DNA of 64,000 bases, taken from positions 1,612,001 through 1,676,000 of the forward strand of contig NZ_CP036261.1 in NCBI RefSeq assembly GCF_007741475.1. Direction: 5' to 3'. Below are positions 17,365-26,158 of the stretch, piece after piece (within the stretch, counting starts at the first letter, position 1; each line of letters starts with the position of its first letter). A model generated the notes under the pieces. It saw only the letters and a list, made by a program, of their open reading frames with translations, ran no database searches and was not told the origin of the DNA. Both the position numbers and the translations under genes were made by a program. The DNA is from Rosistilla ulvae. GTDB lineage: Bacteria; Planctomycetota; Planctomycetia; Pirellulales; Pirellulaceae.

Positions 17365-18648
17365 CTAAGCCAATTCGGCTTCAAGGCTTGTCACCGTTGC
17401 CGGACTCTCCTCGGGGGACGAGTCGCGTTTCCAGTAGTTGGCCAGGATCGATCCGGAGATATGCATCCAAGTCCCAAACACGTTGGGAGGTAACGCGACC
17501 ACATGGCTATGAAGCACGTTGATCGCGAGCCCCGTCGCCATGCCTCCATTCTGCATCCCCACTTCAAAAGCGACGGTGCGGCAATCGCGTTCGGTAAGTC
17601 GCGGCTGTGAATTTGGGAACATGCCAATACGGAATCCGATTCGTCCCGCGAGAACGCCGACAACGCGAGCTCCCCAATACCCGAGCGACAAGCCGATCGT
17701 ATTGTGAATCACTGCGGCAGCGAACAGCACGCCGGCTGCCTGAACCAACACATCGTGGGTCTGTGCGGTAAGGACGGTCAAAATGGCACAAATGCCAGCC
17801 ATCGAGAGGATCGGCAATCCACGATCCAGCCAAGCTTCGTTGTCGCTGCCCCTTGCCAGGAAAATCACCTTCACGATCGCCAAGGCAGCAATCAGATACA
17901 GGCCCAAGGAGACACAGTTGCGAAGTGCATTGAACGCACCAAGCTGGTCCGCTGGCACGAGGGCGATTGCCGTTCCCACCGCCACCAGCATCGCGGCCAC
18001 ACCTAACAACGTGCCGGTGCGCTGACACCATGGTTTCTTACTGTAGAGGATTGCATTACCGACGACGCCAGCAAACACCGGTGCAATGACAATGTTTACA
18101 ACTCCAATCAGCATGGCGAATGCATCGACGTCGATATACTGGCCCGCTAAAACGGTCATGGCAAGCGGCGTCATCACCGGCGCGACGATCGTCGAAAACG
18201 CTGTCATCGTAACGGACAATGCGACATTTCCGTTTCCGATATAGCTCATCACATTCGACGCAACACCTCCCGAACAAGCACCGATCAAGATGACACCCGC
18301 GGCCAATTCACCCTCGAGCCCGAACGCGACAACCAACATGTATCCCGTGATCGGCATGACGGCATACTGAAGCGAGATGCCGAGCAATACCGGCCACGGT
18401 TCTTTGACAATCCGCAGGAAATCGCCCAGGTTCAACGTCGTCCCCATACCGAACATGATCAACTGGATCAACGGAACGATCAGCGAGGCCAGCGGCAGTC
18501 CCCACCAGGTTTGAAAGGCTGCGGGGAAGAAAAACGCTGCACTTACCCCAACGAGCACCCAGGCCGTAAACGCCAAACTTCGGAAGAAACGCAACGTGAG
18601 GATGGCGGCGACAAGCAATATGCCTACAGTAATCCAGCCTATGTTCAT
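17365..18648 (-). CDS. Bile acid:sodium symporter (BASS) family transporter
   Basis: A 427-residue inner-membrane protein with about ten TM helices of the BASS/SBF family, sodium-coupled symporters for organic anions such as bile acids, pyruvate, pantoate or related acids. Family signatures are ACSGGVASNVMSYIGNGN followed by LSVTMTAFSTIVAPVMTPL in the first half, and FEVGMQNGGMATGLAI in the second half, which correspond to the crossover sodium and substrate site helices. It starts 61 bp after the stop of the GH32/43-like gene, consistent with one operon. In that context it may import a sugar acid or other product released by the secreted protein. That substrate is inference. Confidence 0.87.
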   Translation of the reverse strand: MNIGWITVGILLVAAILTLRFFRSLAFTAWVLVGVSAAFFFPAAFQTWWGLPLASLIVPLIQLIMFGMGTTLNLGDFLRIVKEPWPVLLGISLQYAVMPITGYMLVVAFGLEGELAAGVILIGACSGGVASNVMSYIGNGNVALSVTMTAFSTIVAPVMTPLAMTVLAGQYIDVDAFAMLIGVVNIVIAPVFAGVVGNAILYSKKPWCQRTGTLLGVAAMLVAVGTAIALVPADQLGAFNALRNCVSLGLYLIAALAIVKVIFLARGSDNEAWLDRGLPILSMAGICAILTVLTAQTHDVLVQAAGVLFAAAVIHNTIGLSLGYWGARVVGVLAGRIGFRIGMFPNSQPRLTERDCRTVAFEVGMQNGGMATGLAINVLHSHVVALPPNVFGTWMHISGSILANYWKRDSSPEESPATVTSLEAELA

Positions 18649-18709
18649 GCTGCCCCGCCGCTATTCCGCGTCCAATTCCAATTCCATGATCTATCGATAT
18701 GCAAATAGA

Positions 18710-20914
18710 TCATCGGCTGGTTTCCTCTTCCGCGATGTAGGCAGCTTTCCCCTTCGTATCGATCAGGCTGTCGAAGCCCGGTCCGCCACCGGCGACAAAT
18801 CCGTGGCTCGCTCCCGATTCGTTTGGCGAAACCCAAAACGAATACAAGCGACCATTTTGTAGATGAAAACGGAATCTCACCGGTTTCCCCACGATGCTCG
18901 ACAAATCGCTCGCTGAGTCCCAGGTGACTTCGGCGAGCGTGCTATCCGATGCGATGGGATTACATTGTTCTTTCGAGAATCCCGCGACGACGCTCCCGGC
19001 TTCATCCAATACCTCGACTCGCAAGGTCCCTTCAGGGCAGTCGGCATTCACAAACAGACGGTTCCCTTGAAAGACGACCGACCGCGTCGTCAAGTTCCCC
19101 GATTCGCTACCGGCGTCCAACGACGCAAACCCATCGCGTCGCAACTTGGCGATCCCGGTCGACGCGTTGGCGTACATGCCGTTGGAATCGATAGGCAGGC
19201 CTTTTCGAGCCGTGTCGCCTGCAAAGCCGGTGTAGTAGAACCACAACTCGTCTCCCATCACCAAACAGATGGCGGCATTCGATTGAATGTATCCGCGATC
19301 CCACGTCCCCGCTTTGCGAGTCGCTGCGATGAAAGGAGTGCGGTCCTCGGCACGCTGCCAATGGAATCCATCTCGGCTGAATCCAAGATGGATTTCGGTC
19401 AGCTTCGGGACCCCTTCCGCCGCACACGCCCCGTTGTCGGGACCTTGATAGATTTCCAATGCACCAAGCATCACCGATTCATAAGCAACCGCGTCGAGAT
19501 TGTATAGCGATGGCGTGGTTGGCTTGCCATCGCGTTGCGGAAACGCATAGAACCAGTGGTCATCGGGCAGGTCCAGGTTGTCGGCTCGCATCCATTTCAC
19601 CTGATCGGAGAGCGAAGCACCGGCCAAAAAATCGTCGCTCTCACTGTAGTTCCGACTTCGCCCACGCCAGCTGGCTCGAATACTGTAGACCCATTTGTTA
19701 CGGAAGGGATTGAAGAAGATCGTGCTACGATCTCCCATAGGGCCGGTCCGTACGGGGTCGCTCCAATGGATTCCGTCGGCGGATGTGAAAAGCTCGCCAC
19801 CCTGTGGGCGACTCCAGATCAACATCTTGTAGCGTTGTGATGCCTCGTCGGTGAACGTATCGAGAATGACCGCTGCCGAGTCGCGGACTCCTTTTCGCGG
19901 AACGATGCGGTTGGTCCCTGGGACCACATCGAGATCGGGGCGTTCCCAGTGAATACCATCCTTGCTTTCTGCGTACGCAGTTCCGTCGAACCATCCAGCG
20001 TGGTACCACATCTTGAATCGTTTGTCGCTGGGGTCGTACCAGACGCCGCCGCTAAAAGGAGCCGCCATTGGAGCTTGCCCGCTCTGAACTCCCCGCTCCA
20101 GATCGGTCGTGGGAGACAAAATCGGATTCCCTTCGTACTTGCGAGCTTTGTGCCAAGTCCTTTTCAGCGTGGTGTTCTCGATCAGAAAGTCATCGACGAA
20201 AAGCTGTCGCCCGGTATCGATAACAATCGTTTCGGGTGGAAATTCGAGATAGGGAACCGCCAGTGGAGAGGCATCTTTCGGATCGGCATCTCCAGGTGGC
20301 CAGTCGCGTGGCAGCTGAATTCCGTTGTACAGCAGCTCACCCTGGTTTTGATTCCAAGGCCGAGGCTTCCATTTTGATATCTCCCCGCCAGTCGGAAGCA
20401 ACAGAACAACCCACTTATTGATATCCAGAACCTCACCTTCCTCGATCACCTTGCGGTAGACGGTGACACGATCGATGGCGTTATTGCCGAAGAGTTGGAA
20501 GTCGTCCCATGAGAGTTTCTCAAATCCCTTATCGGCCAAGTAGTCTTCTTGGCTCGCGGCACCCTCTTGCGCTGCACGAGGAGTTAATGCGTAGAGAAGT
20601 CCGGAACGCGTGCAAGTCAACTTGTACCCATCGATGCTCGTTCGAACGAACGTCAACTCTTTCAGCAGATCCGGAACCGACTTTGCTGTATATTTACGAT
20701 CTGTAAACAGCAGCACTCCTTGCTTGAACGGCGCGAGATCAAACGCATTGCGACACTCCAACGCAGGCCCGGAGGGATCCTTTCCTGTTCCCGATCCATC
20801 GTTTGATTCAGCCCAAAGAGATTGCTGGGCTCCCATCGCAACACCCAGTCCGACGGCAACAGCGAGAACCATCGGGACATTAGAAAACATGTGTGGCGAG
20901 CGGTTGAATTTCAT
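18710..20914 (-). CDS. Secreted glycoside-hydrolase-like (GH32/43-type propeller) protein
   Basis: A 734-residue protein with a signal peptide (PMVLAVAVGLGVAMGAQQSLWA). Residues about 235-600 form a run typical of five-bladed propeller glycosidases or planctomycete 'family 32-like' proteins: RQLFVDDFLIE, NPILSP, WYDPSDKRFKMWYHAG, AYAESKDGIHWERPDLD, FTSADGIHWSDP, and LGFSRDGFHWQRA. The N-terminal 200 residues are a separate region (ECRNAFDLAPFKQG...). The repeated S-x-DG-x-HW motif marks propeller blades. I cannot place catalytic acids with certainty, so hydrolase activity is probable but not shown. The gene lies between the DUF1559 and BASS genes, with an AraC-type regulator upstream, suggesting a carbohydrate or uronate utilisation locus. 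Confidence 0.75.
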   Translation of the reverse strand: MKFNRSPHMFSNVPMVLAVAVGLGVAMGAQQSLWAESNDGSGTGKDPSGPALECRNAFDLAPFKQGVLLFTDRKYTAKSVPDLLKELTFVRTSIDGYKLTCTRSGLLYALTPRAAQEGAASQEDYLADKGFEKLSWDDFQLFGNNAIDRVTVYRKVIEEGEVLDINKWVVLLLPTGGEISKWKPRPWNQNQGELLYNGIQLPRDWPPGDADPKDASPLAVPYLEFPPETIVIDTGRQLFVDDFLIENTTLKRTWHKARKYEGNPILSPTTDLERGVQSGQAPMAAPFSGGVWYDPSDKRFKMWYHAGWFDGTAYAESKDGIHWERPDLDVVPGTNRIVPRKGVRDSAAVILDTFTDEASQRYKMLIWSRPQGGELFTSADGIHWSDPVRTGPMGDRSTIFFNPFRNKWVYSIRASWRGRSRNYSESDDFLAGASLSDQVKWMRADNLDLPDDHWFYAFPQRDGKPTTPSLYNLDAVAYESVMLGALEIYQGPDNGACAAEGVPKLTEIHLGFSRDGFHWQRAEDRTPFIAATRKAGTWDRGYIQSNAAICLVMGDELWFYYTGFAGDTARKGLPIDSNGMYANASTGIAKLRRDGFASLDAGSESGNLTTRSVVFQGNRLFVNADCPEGTLRVEVLDEAGSVVAGFSKEQCNPIASDSTLAEVTWDSASDLSSIVGKPVRFRFHLQNGRLYSFWVSPNESGASHGFVAGGGPGFDSLIDTKGKAAYIAEEETSR

Positions 20915-21107
20915 CGAAGGTCTTCAATAGGTAGGGTTCTAAACAAGGTGAGTTCAGCAACGATGGCGTGCCGTGGGGCTTCAGTCGACACAAATGGATA
21001 GGATGTGGGCTTTCTAATGCGGCGATATCCGCCCACAGTTTTGCGAGCGGATTTGGTCCGACTTAGATCAAGACAACCGAAGTTGGGATGCTTGTTGCGA
21101 ACTTTAT

Positions 21108-22088
21108 CTAAAAGTTGCCAATCGGTTCGTTACCTCGCGCGGTACTCAACGAACGCCAAGTCGCCGTGTCAATGGTTTCACTGTAGAAGCGTACCGAACC
21201 ATCACAAGACGTCGCCATGACGCCACCAGGATGGCGGCTGCGCGGTGCGAGGATCACTTTTTGGACAGCGCTCCAATCACCCGCGAGACTAATACAGCTA
21301 GCAACATTGTTCCAAGAAGCATCCAGTGGGCAGCCGCGAGTGGATTGATCGGGAGCACTTGAGTTGGGCGTCAGGAACCCGGTAAACGTCTGGCCACCCT
21401 TGGCAGAAGTGATTTCACTAACGATCAGATTATTAATCGTCTGATCCGACGTCATGACTTCGGATGTCATCAAGGTATTCGATAGACCATCGGTGATGTC
21501 GCGAAAGCCTTGCCCTTTTCCTTGGCGGAACGGCGCTCCCTGGAACGTCAGGCCATCTTGCGTGGTTTGACCGTAGTTTGTATTTCCAAAGTTCACCACG
21601 TAGCTTCCTGTCCAAGTGGAATAGTTCGGCTCTGCGGAAGTCCCCACACAGGTTTTCACCATCTTGTCCGATGGGCAGCCAAACATGCTGACCTGCACTT
21701 GACGCGCTGCCGAATTGTGCGCAGTTCCTGCCCAAGGCCGGTCGTGATCGATTAGATCGTTGAGCCCCGTTTGTTCGACGAAAGGCAGGATCATGATGTA
21801 CCACGATCCGTGATCGATCCAAGATACATTCGACACCGGGTCGGCTGGGGAGGTCCCACCACCTGCGTTTCCGATCATCCGCGACCCAGGAACAAGAGTT
21901 TTGTGGGTGTCGTGATAGTTGTGCATCGCCAACGCCAACTGTTTTTGCCGATTGGTGCATTGCATGCGGCGCGCTGCCTCACGTGCGGCCTGAACGGCTG
22001 GCAAAAGCAGGCCGACCAGAATTCCGATAATTGCGATGACAACTAATAGCTCGACAAGGGTGAAGCCGTGCCTCGTTTGTGTTTTCAT
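21108..22088 (-). CDS. DUF1559 protein with type IV pilin-like N-terminus and H-x9-DG motif
   Basis: 326 residues from the ATG at 22088, which has AGGAA ten bases upstream. The N-terminus is a prepilin leader: RHGFTLVELLVVIAIIGILVG, cleaved after Gly by a prepilin peptidase, followed by AVQAAREAARRMQCTN, the invariant start of planctomycete DUF1559 proteins. The C-terminus shows H-x9-DG (HPGGVMATSCDG). These proteins occur in large paralogous families in planctomycetes, often next to secreted or catabolic genes, and are thought to form pseudopilin-like surface structures. Here it is the first gene of the minus-strand locus divergent from the AraC-type regulator. An in-frame start at 22127 would add 13 residues before the leader and is unlikely. 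Confidence 0.9.
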   Translation of the reverse strand: MKTQTRHGFTLVELLVVIAIIGILVGLLLPAVQAAREAARRMQCTNRQKQLALAMHNYHDTHKTLVPGSRMIGNAGGGTSPADPVSNVSWIDHGSWYIMILPFVEQTGLNDLIDHDRPWAGTAHNSAARQVQVSMFGCPSDKMVKTCVGTSAEPNYSTWTGSYVVNFGNTNYGQTTQDGLTFQGAPFRQGKGQGFRDITDGLSNTLMTSEVMTSDQTINNLIVSEITSAKGGQTFTGFLTPNSSAPDQSTRGCPLDASWNNVASCISLAGDWSAVQKVILAPRSRHPGGVMATSCDGSVRFYSETIDTATWRSLSTARGNEPIGNF

Positions 22089-22493
22089 AATCACAGGTTC
22101 CTGCTGATAATGTGACAGGTTGAACAATAGTTAAGATCGCCCGATGCTCGACTGGCGAGCGCTCGGCGCGTTGTCTCCAGCGTCGATTACGGCAACCGCT
22201 CGCTGAACGTGATAAATAAAGATGGGCCCAGATCGGCCCAGCCTCCTAATTGCTCGACAGTCAGGCGTTCATGCAGTCGTTCATGCAGTCGTTGAACGGT
22301 GTTTCGCCTTCCATTCATCCGGCGATCCTGCCCTACACAAAGGATTGTGAACAGACGTCAACATCCGATCAATTGCTGAAAACCACCAAACTGTTGCGTG
22401 ATTTTGTCACGCTAAGCTATGATCGAAGGAGAATCACCCGACATTCCCCACAAAAACCCTGCTTCCTGGGCAACCTCTCCCCCTGCCTCGCTC
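22089..22493. promoter_or_regulatory. Divergent control region between DUF1559 gene and XylR-like regulator
   Basis: 405 bp expected to hold promoters for both directions and operator sites. Two features stand out: the inverted repeat TGGGCC-N5-GGCCCA at 22223-22239 and a 12-bp perfect tandem repeat GTTCATGCAGTC at 22267-22278 and 22279-22290. AraC-family regulators usually bind direct repeats of this kind of length, so the second is the better operator candidate. No binding data exist. Confidence 0.4.
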
Positions 22494-23654
22494 ATGAACC
22501 AACGCCCAGAAATTGCAGTCCTTGTCGAAACTTCACGTGGGCATGGTCGTCAGATTATCGAAGGGGTGGCTCGTTATGCTGCAGAGCATGGGCCATGGGG
22601 GTTGCGATTAGAACCTCGCAACCTCAAAGACCCTCCACCACGCTGGCTGAAGCCTGGGGAAGTGAGCGGGATCATCGTTCGATGCGACTCGCTTGCGATG
22701 GCTGAATTTGTTCAGTCGACGGGACTACCGGTGATCGATGTGCGAGGAGCGGTTCCCGAAGCGGGAATCCCATTGGTTGGCGTCGACAACGACGCGATTG
22801 TCGATGCGGCGTTGGAACACTTCACACAGCGTGGCTTTCAGCGAATCGGATTTTGCAATTTCTTTGGCTACAAGAACCGTTGGATCGCCCAGCGACGGGA
22901 TCGGTTGGTCGAGCGTGCGCGGGCGGCAGGCATCGACTGCCGTGTCTATTCCGGCAGACGATCGAGCCAGAAACCAACCTCCCGGTCACACCGTGAGATT
23001 GCTGCCCTGAGGGACTGGTTGGCCAAACTGCCGCGACCGATCGCAATCCTTTGTTGCGACGACGAACAAGCTCATGTCCTCTTGGATGCTGCCCATCGAT
23101 TGAAACTCGAAGTCCCCAACGATGTCGCCGTGCTGGGAATCGATAACGACGAAGTCTTTTGTCGCGTCTCCAATCCGCCGCTCAGCAGTGTCGATGTCAA
23201 TGCCTTCGCGGTCGGCTACAAAGCGGCCGAAATGCTCGACCGACGGATCAATGGAAAACGTGTTCCCGCCAAAACGCTCCTCCCGCCGCGCGGCGTCATC
23301 ACGCGGCAGTCTTCGGATATCGTCGCGGTGGAGGATCCCGAAGTTGCGGCGGCGCTGAGCTTCATCCGAGAAAACGCCTGTCAACCGATCAAGGCGTCGC
23401 AAGTCGCAGACCACCTATCGGTATCGCGTAGCACCTTGGACCGCTACCTGCAGGCGGCCATCGGGTTGTCGGGAACTGAGGCGATCATGCAAGTGCGGCT
23501 TGGGCAAGTCAAAGCCGATCTGGCGAACACCGATCTGCCCCTCACCTCGATCGCGGCGAGAGCGGGGTTTGCTTCCGCCCAGAATCTCGCCAACCTGTTC
23601 CGAGAGCGGACGGGGAGCACGCCAGGAAGTTACCGGAAAGAGATGCGAAGTTAG
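22494..23654 (+). CDS. AraC-family transcriptional regulator with periplasmic-binding-like sensor (XylR type)
   Basis: 386 residues from the ATG at 22494, where the family sequence begins (MNQRPEIAVLVET). Residues about 8-275 form a LacI/ribose-binding-like ligand domain (GIIVRCDS, VGVDNDAIVDAALEHFTQRGF, LGIDNDEVFC, PPLSSVDVNAFAVGY), as in E. coli XylR. The C-terminal 100 residues form an AraC double helix-turn-helix (IKASQVADHLSVSRSTLDRYLQ and LPLTSIAARAGFASAQNLANLFRERTGSTPGSYRKEM). It probably senses a sugar or derivative and controls the divergent DUF1559/GH-like/BASS genes. Convergent with the RdgC-like gene downstream. Confidence 0.9.
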   Translation: MNQRPEIAVLVETSRGHGRQIIEGVARYAAEHGPWGLRLEPRNLKDPPPRWLKPGEVSGIIVRCDSLAMAEFVQSTGLPVIDVRGAVPEAGIPLVGVDNDAIVDAALEHFTQRGFQRIGFCNFFGYKNRWIAQRRDRLVERARAAGIDCRVYSGRRSSQKPTSRSHREIAALRDWLAKLPRPIAILCCDDEQAHVLLDAAHRLKLEVPNDVAVLGIDNDEVFCRVSNPPLSSVDVNAFAVGYKAAEMLDRRINGKRVPAKTLLPPRGVITRQSSDIVAVEDPEVAAALSFIRENACQPIKASQVADHLSVSRSTLDRYLQAAIGLSGTEAIMQVRLGQVKADLANTDLPLTSIAARAGFASAQNLANLFRERTGSTPGSYRKEMRS

Positions 23655-23673
23655 AGTGCCAACCATCGCGTGC

Positions 23674-23732
23674 GTTGGAGTCTGAGGCTTTCGCCGACGA
23701 TGCGCATGTTCGACTGAATCGGCGACTCCAAC
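23674..23732. repeat. Dispersed palindromic repeat, degenerate copy
   Basis: Arms GTTGGAGTCTGAGGCTTTCG... at 23674-23697 and its imperfect complement at 23710-23732 belong to the same family as 5182-5266. The copy lies between convergent genes, consistent with a terminator-like role. Confidence 0.65.
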
Positions 23733-23740
23733 CGCTGCGT

Positions 23741-24916
23741 TTAGGCTGCCGACTTTTGGTCGCGTTGCTCGCTGGTGCCTAACCAATTAACGATCTCGCC
23801 GAGGTCTTTCGACCACGCGCTGCTGACACGGCGAGCGCAGAAGACGTGGAACATCAGGTCGATCGTTTCGCTGAGCGTACGGATCGCGTCGATCCGGTCC
23901 TCGACGCCAAACTCCATATCTTCGTCGACGTGGATCTTGGCTCCGCTGATCGCAAACGTCTCGGCTTGCAGGACCAGGTCAAATTGCTGGCCATCGCGGA
24001 CGACGGTCATCCCGGTCTTACGAGGCAGTTTGCCACAACGGACCGCTTGCATCGCTTCAGGCAATCGCGTCGGCGCTTCCGCCGAAATCACCTCTTTCCC
24101 CGATTCGCCCGCAGGGCATTCCAGGGTCAATGTCTTGTTCAACATCACCGTCACTTCGGACTCATCGGGCAGTTCGAAGGTGTCGGTTTCGTTCTCCAAA
24201 GTCCACCACAACCACAACATAAACTCGTTCCCCAAAAAGTCGGGGGCTTGCGAATGTTCGCTGGTCCAGGCGATATCGCCATGGTGATGGTTGGGGACAA
24301 AACAAGCGGGAACCAAGTCTTCGACATCGGCCAGTTGCTTGTTATCGCGTCCCCATTGCAACGCGATCGTTCCGGCGCTGACATGCCGCAGTTCGATTTC
24401 AAAAGTGCGTTCCAACAGATCGGCGCAGTGACCGCTGGCGGTGCCGGTGGAGCCGCCGAAATAGAGCATGCTGTGGCGTTGGTCCCAGAGGATCGAGAAC
24501 TGCTGCATCTTGCGATACTTGCCCGTCGCCGCTTCGACTTCGCAACGTTGCTCGACAGCCTCTTTGGCTTCCTTCCGCTGCGCCTTGGTCGGCACACCGC
24601 TGGAATTGTCTTTCGACAACGCGGTCAATTCCATCTGCAACCAAGCGTTGCGAATCGCGGCGGGGATCTGATTCGTATCGATCCGCACGCCACAGTGCAA
24701 CGCGTCGTTAATGACGTTCTTGCTGATGTCGAAGTCGGGATCAAACAGATGCGATCCGCCGAGGAAACCGACGTGGATGTTTTCGGTCGACGACGTTTGC
24801 GTCTGGCCAGCGCGATGGCTGTCTAAGATCTCGATGTGCTCATCAATGAATTGCGGCGCATCAAAACCCGAAACGTCGAATCTCTCAAATGCAAGGCTAC
24901 CGCCCAAAAATGGCAT
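23741..24916 (-). CDS. RdgC-like protein (recombination-associated, putative)
   Basis: 391 residues from the ATG at 24916 (GAGAG six bases upstream; starts MPFLGGSLAFERFDV); the open frame extends another 93 codons upstream but that part is Arg-rich and implausible. Residues about 80-160 (ISKNVINDAL, KAQRKEAKEAVEQRCE, then a strand-rich ILWDQRHSMLYFGG segment) follow the order of E. coli RdgC: strand, charged helices with an EAK-type core, W-I-D strand. The later part has a comparable duplicated layout. RdgC is a ring-forming DNA-binding protein that limits RecA activity. The similarity is from pattern, not a search, so the name is tentative. It is monocistronic, convergent with the AraC-type gene. 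Confidence 0.55.
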   Translation of the reverse strand: MPFLGGSLAFERFDVSGFDAPQFIDEHIEILDSHRAGQTQTSSTENIHVGFLGGSHLFDPDFDISKNVINDALHCGVRIDTNQIPAAIRNAWLQMELTALSKDNSSGVPTKAQRKEAKEAVEQRCEVEAATGKYRKMQQFSILWDQRHSMLYFGGSTGTASGHCADLLERTFEIELRHVSAGTIALQWGRDNKQLADVEDLVPACFVPNHHHGDIAWTSEHSQAPDFLGNEFMLWLWWTLENETDTFELPDESEVTVMLNKTLTLECPAGESGKEVISAEAPTRLPEAMQAVRCGKLPRKTGMTVVRDGQQFDLVLQAETFAISGAKIHVDEDMEFGVEDRIDAIRTLSETIDLMFHVFCARRVSSAWSKDLGEIVNWLGTSEQRDQKSAA

Positions 24917-25164
24917 AACAACTCTCAATCGACTGAAAGGAAACATGGACCGTTCGCGTCGAAGTCTTATCGGTCTCCAATCCGCCGCACATTTGCCGCT
25001 CCGCCGCGGGGCGATACGACAGGTGCATGCGTCACGATCGCAACCGGCTGCGCGGGCCGCAAAACGTTCGATCCTGGACAACCAAATCAACGATTCGGCA
25101 ATTCCGCGACCGATTGCACTTATGCTGGGGCTTGCGCGTGGCGGGTGGATGTGGCGCGTAGGTC

Positions 25165-25185
25165 GCCTGAAGGCTCGACTCCAGC
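25165..25185. repeat. Single arm of the dispersed palindromic repeat
   Basis: GCCTGAAGGCTCGACTCCAG-like arm matching the inverted arms at 5245-5266 and 26100-26122. It lies in the 283-bp interval between the FetB-like gene and the RdgC-like gene; no second arm was found, so this copy appears to be decayed. Confidence 0.6.
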
Positions 25186-25199
25186 GCCAGCGCACCTCT

Positions 25200-26039
25200 C
25201 TACGACTTGCCGTTTTTTTCGATTCGGTCCCAGCGGATGGCGTGCTGGTCGTTGGTCAAGCGGCGGTAGCTGATCATGATCGAACCGAGCGTGCCGATCG
25301 CAACGGTTGCGGCGATCAGGAACATGATCACGATTTGATACTTGACCGCCGACATCGGGTCGACTCCCGATAGCAATTGCCCAGTCATCATCCCCGGCAG
25401 GCTAACGATTCCCGCGACGGTCATCGCGTTCATGATCGGAATCATTCCGGTTCGCATCGCCGATCGGACCGTCGGGCGGACCGCTTCCCAACGCGTCGCT
25501 CCCAGGCAGAGCGCTCCGTCGATCACCGCTCGGCCGCGACTGAGTTCGCTGAGGAACCGATCCAGGCCGAGCGAGATCCCTGTCAACGCGTTCCCCAAGA
25601 TCATCCCGACCAGCGGAATCAGATACTGCGGCCGCCACCAAGGATCGGGCTGGACGACCCAGACGACGGCGATCGCCGCCACGATCCAACTGCTCGCCCA
25701 GACGCTGATCAGACTGGTGACATAGATCCCGGGATAGCGCAGCTCGCTGCGTCCGACAGCCGACAGCCCCGCGATCGTCGTCATCAGAGCGACGATCGCC
25801 AGCACCGCAGCGGGTTGATTGACGGTAAAGATCCACTGCAGCACATATCCGACCAGGATCAATTGCAGCGTCAGCCGGACCGAAGCGACAAGGAACCGTT
25901 TGCCCAAATCCAACCGCAGAGCCAGCGAGACCGCTGCGTTGATAAGGATCAGACTGGCGGCGATCGCGACCTGCCACCAAGCCAGATCGATGTAGGCGGT
26001 TGTCGCGGCCAGCGGGAAATCAAATGGCAGATTGGACAT
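25200..26039 (-). CDS. fetB: FetB-like ABC transporter permease (UPF0014 family)
   Basis: A 279-residue inner-membrane protein with about seven TM helices. The family fingerprint is clear: LGATRWEAVRPTVRSAMRTGMIPIMNAMTVAGIVSLPGMMTGQLLSGVDP, including the invariant NAMTVAGIVSLPGMMTG-type segment, and YQIVIMFLIAAT. E. coli FetAB (YbbLM) is an ABC exporter implicated in iron homeostasis and oxidative-stress tolerance. The matching ATPase FetA is not adjacent: the neighbours are an RdgC-like protein and a TauE/SafE permease. It must either use an unlinked ATPase or act alone. The start ATG directly precedes the first hydrophobic region. Confidence 0.88.
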   Translation of the reverse strand: MSNLPFDFPLAATTAYIDLAWWQVAIAASLILINAAVSLALRLDLGKRFLVASVRLTLQLILVGYVLQWIFTVNQPAAVLAIVALMTTIAGLSAVGRSELRYPGIYVTSLISVWASSWIVAAIAVVWVVQPDPWWRPQYLIPLVGMILGNALTGISLGLDRFLSELSRGRAVIDGALCLGATRWEAVRPTVRSAMRTGMIPIMNAMTVAGIVSLPGMMTGQLLSGVDPMSAVKYQIVIMFLIAATVAIGTLGSIMISYRRLTNDQHAIRWDRIEKNGKS

Positions 26040-26064
26040 CGGCGGCTCGAATATTGGAGGAGGC

Positions 26065-26122
26065 GTTGGAGTCGAGGATTCAGCCGAAGATGCCCGCGAT
26101 CGGCTGAAGGCTCGACTCCAGC
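26065..26122. repeat. Dispersed palindromic repeat, near-complete copy
   Basis: Arms at 26065-26087 (GTTGGAGTCGAGGATTCAGC...) and 26100-26122 form a 22-bp imperfect stem with a 12-nt loop, same family as 5182-5266. Here it lies between divergent genes (fetB-like and TauE/SafE-like), so termination cannot be its only role. Confidence 0.75.
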
Positions 26123-26158
26123 GGGCGGGCCTACACCAAACCGCCAGCTCGCTCTAAC

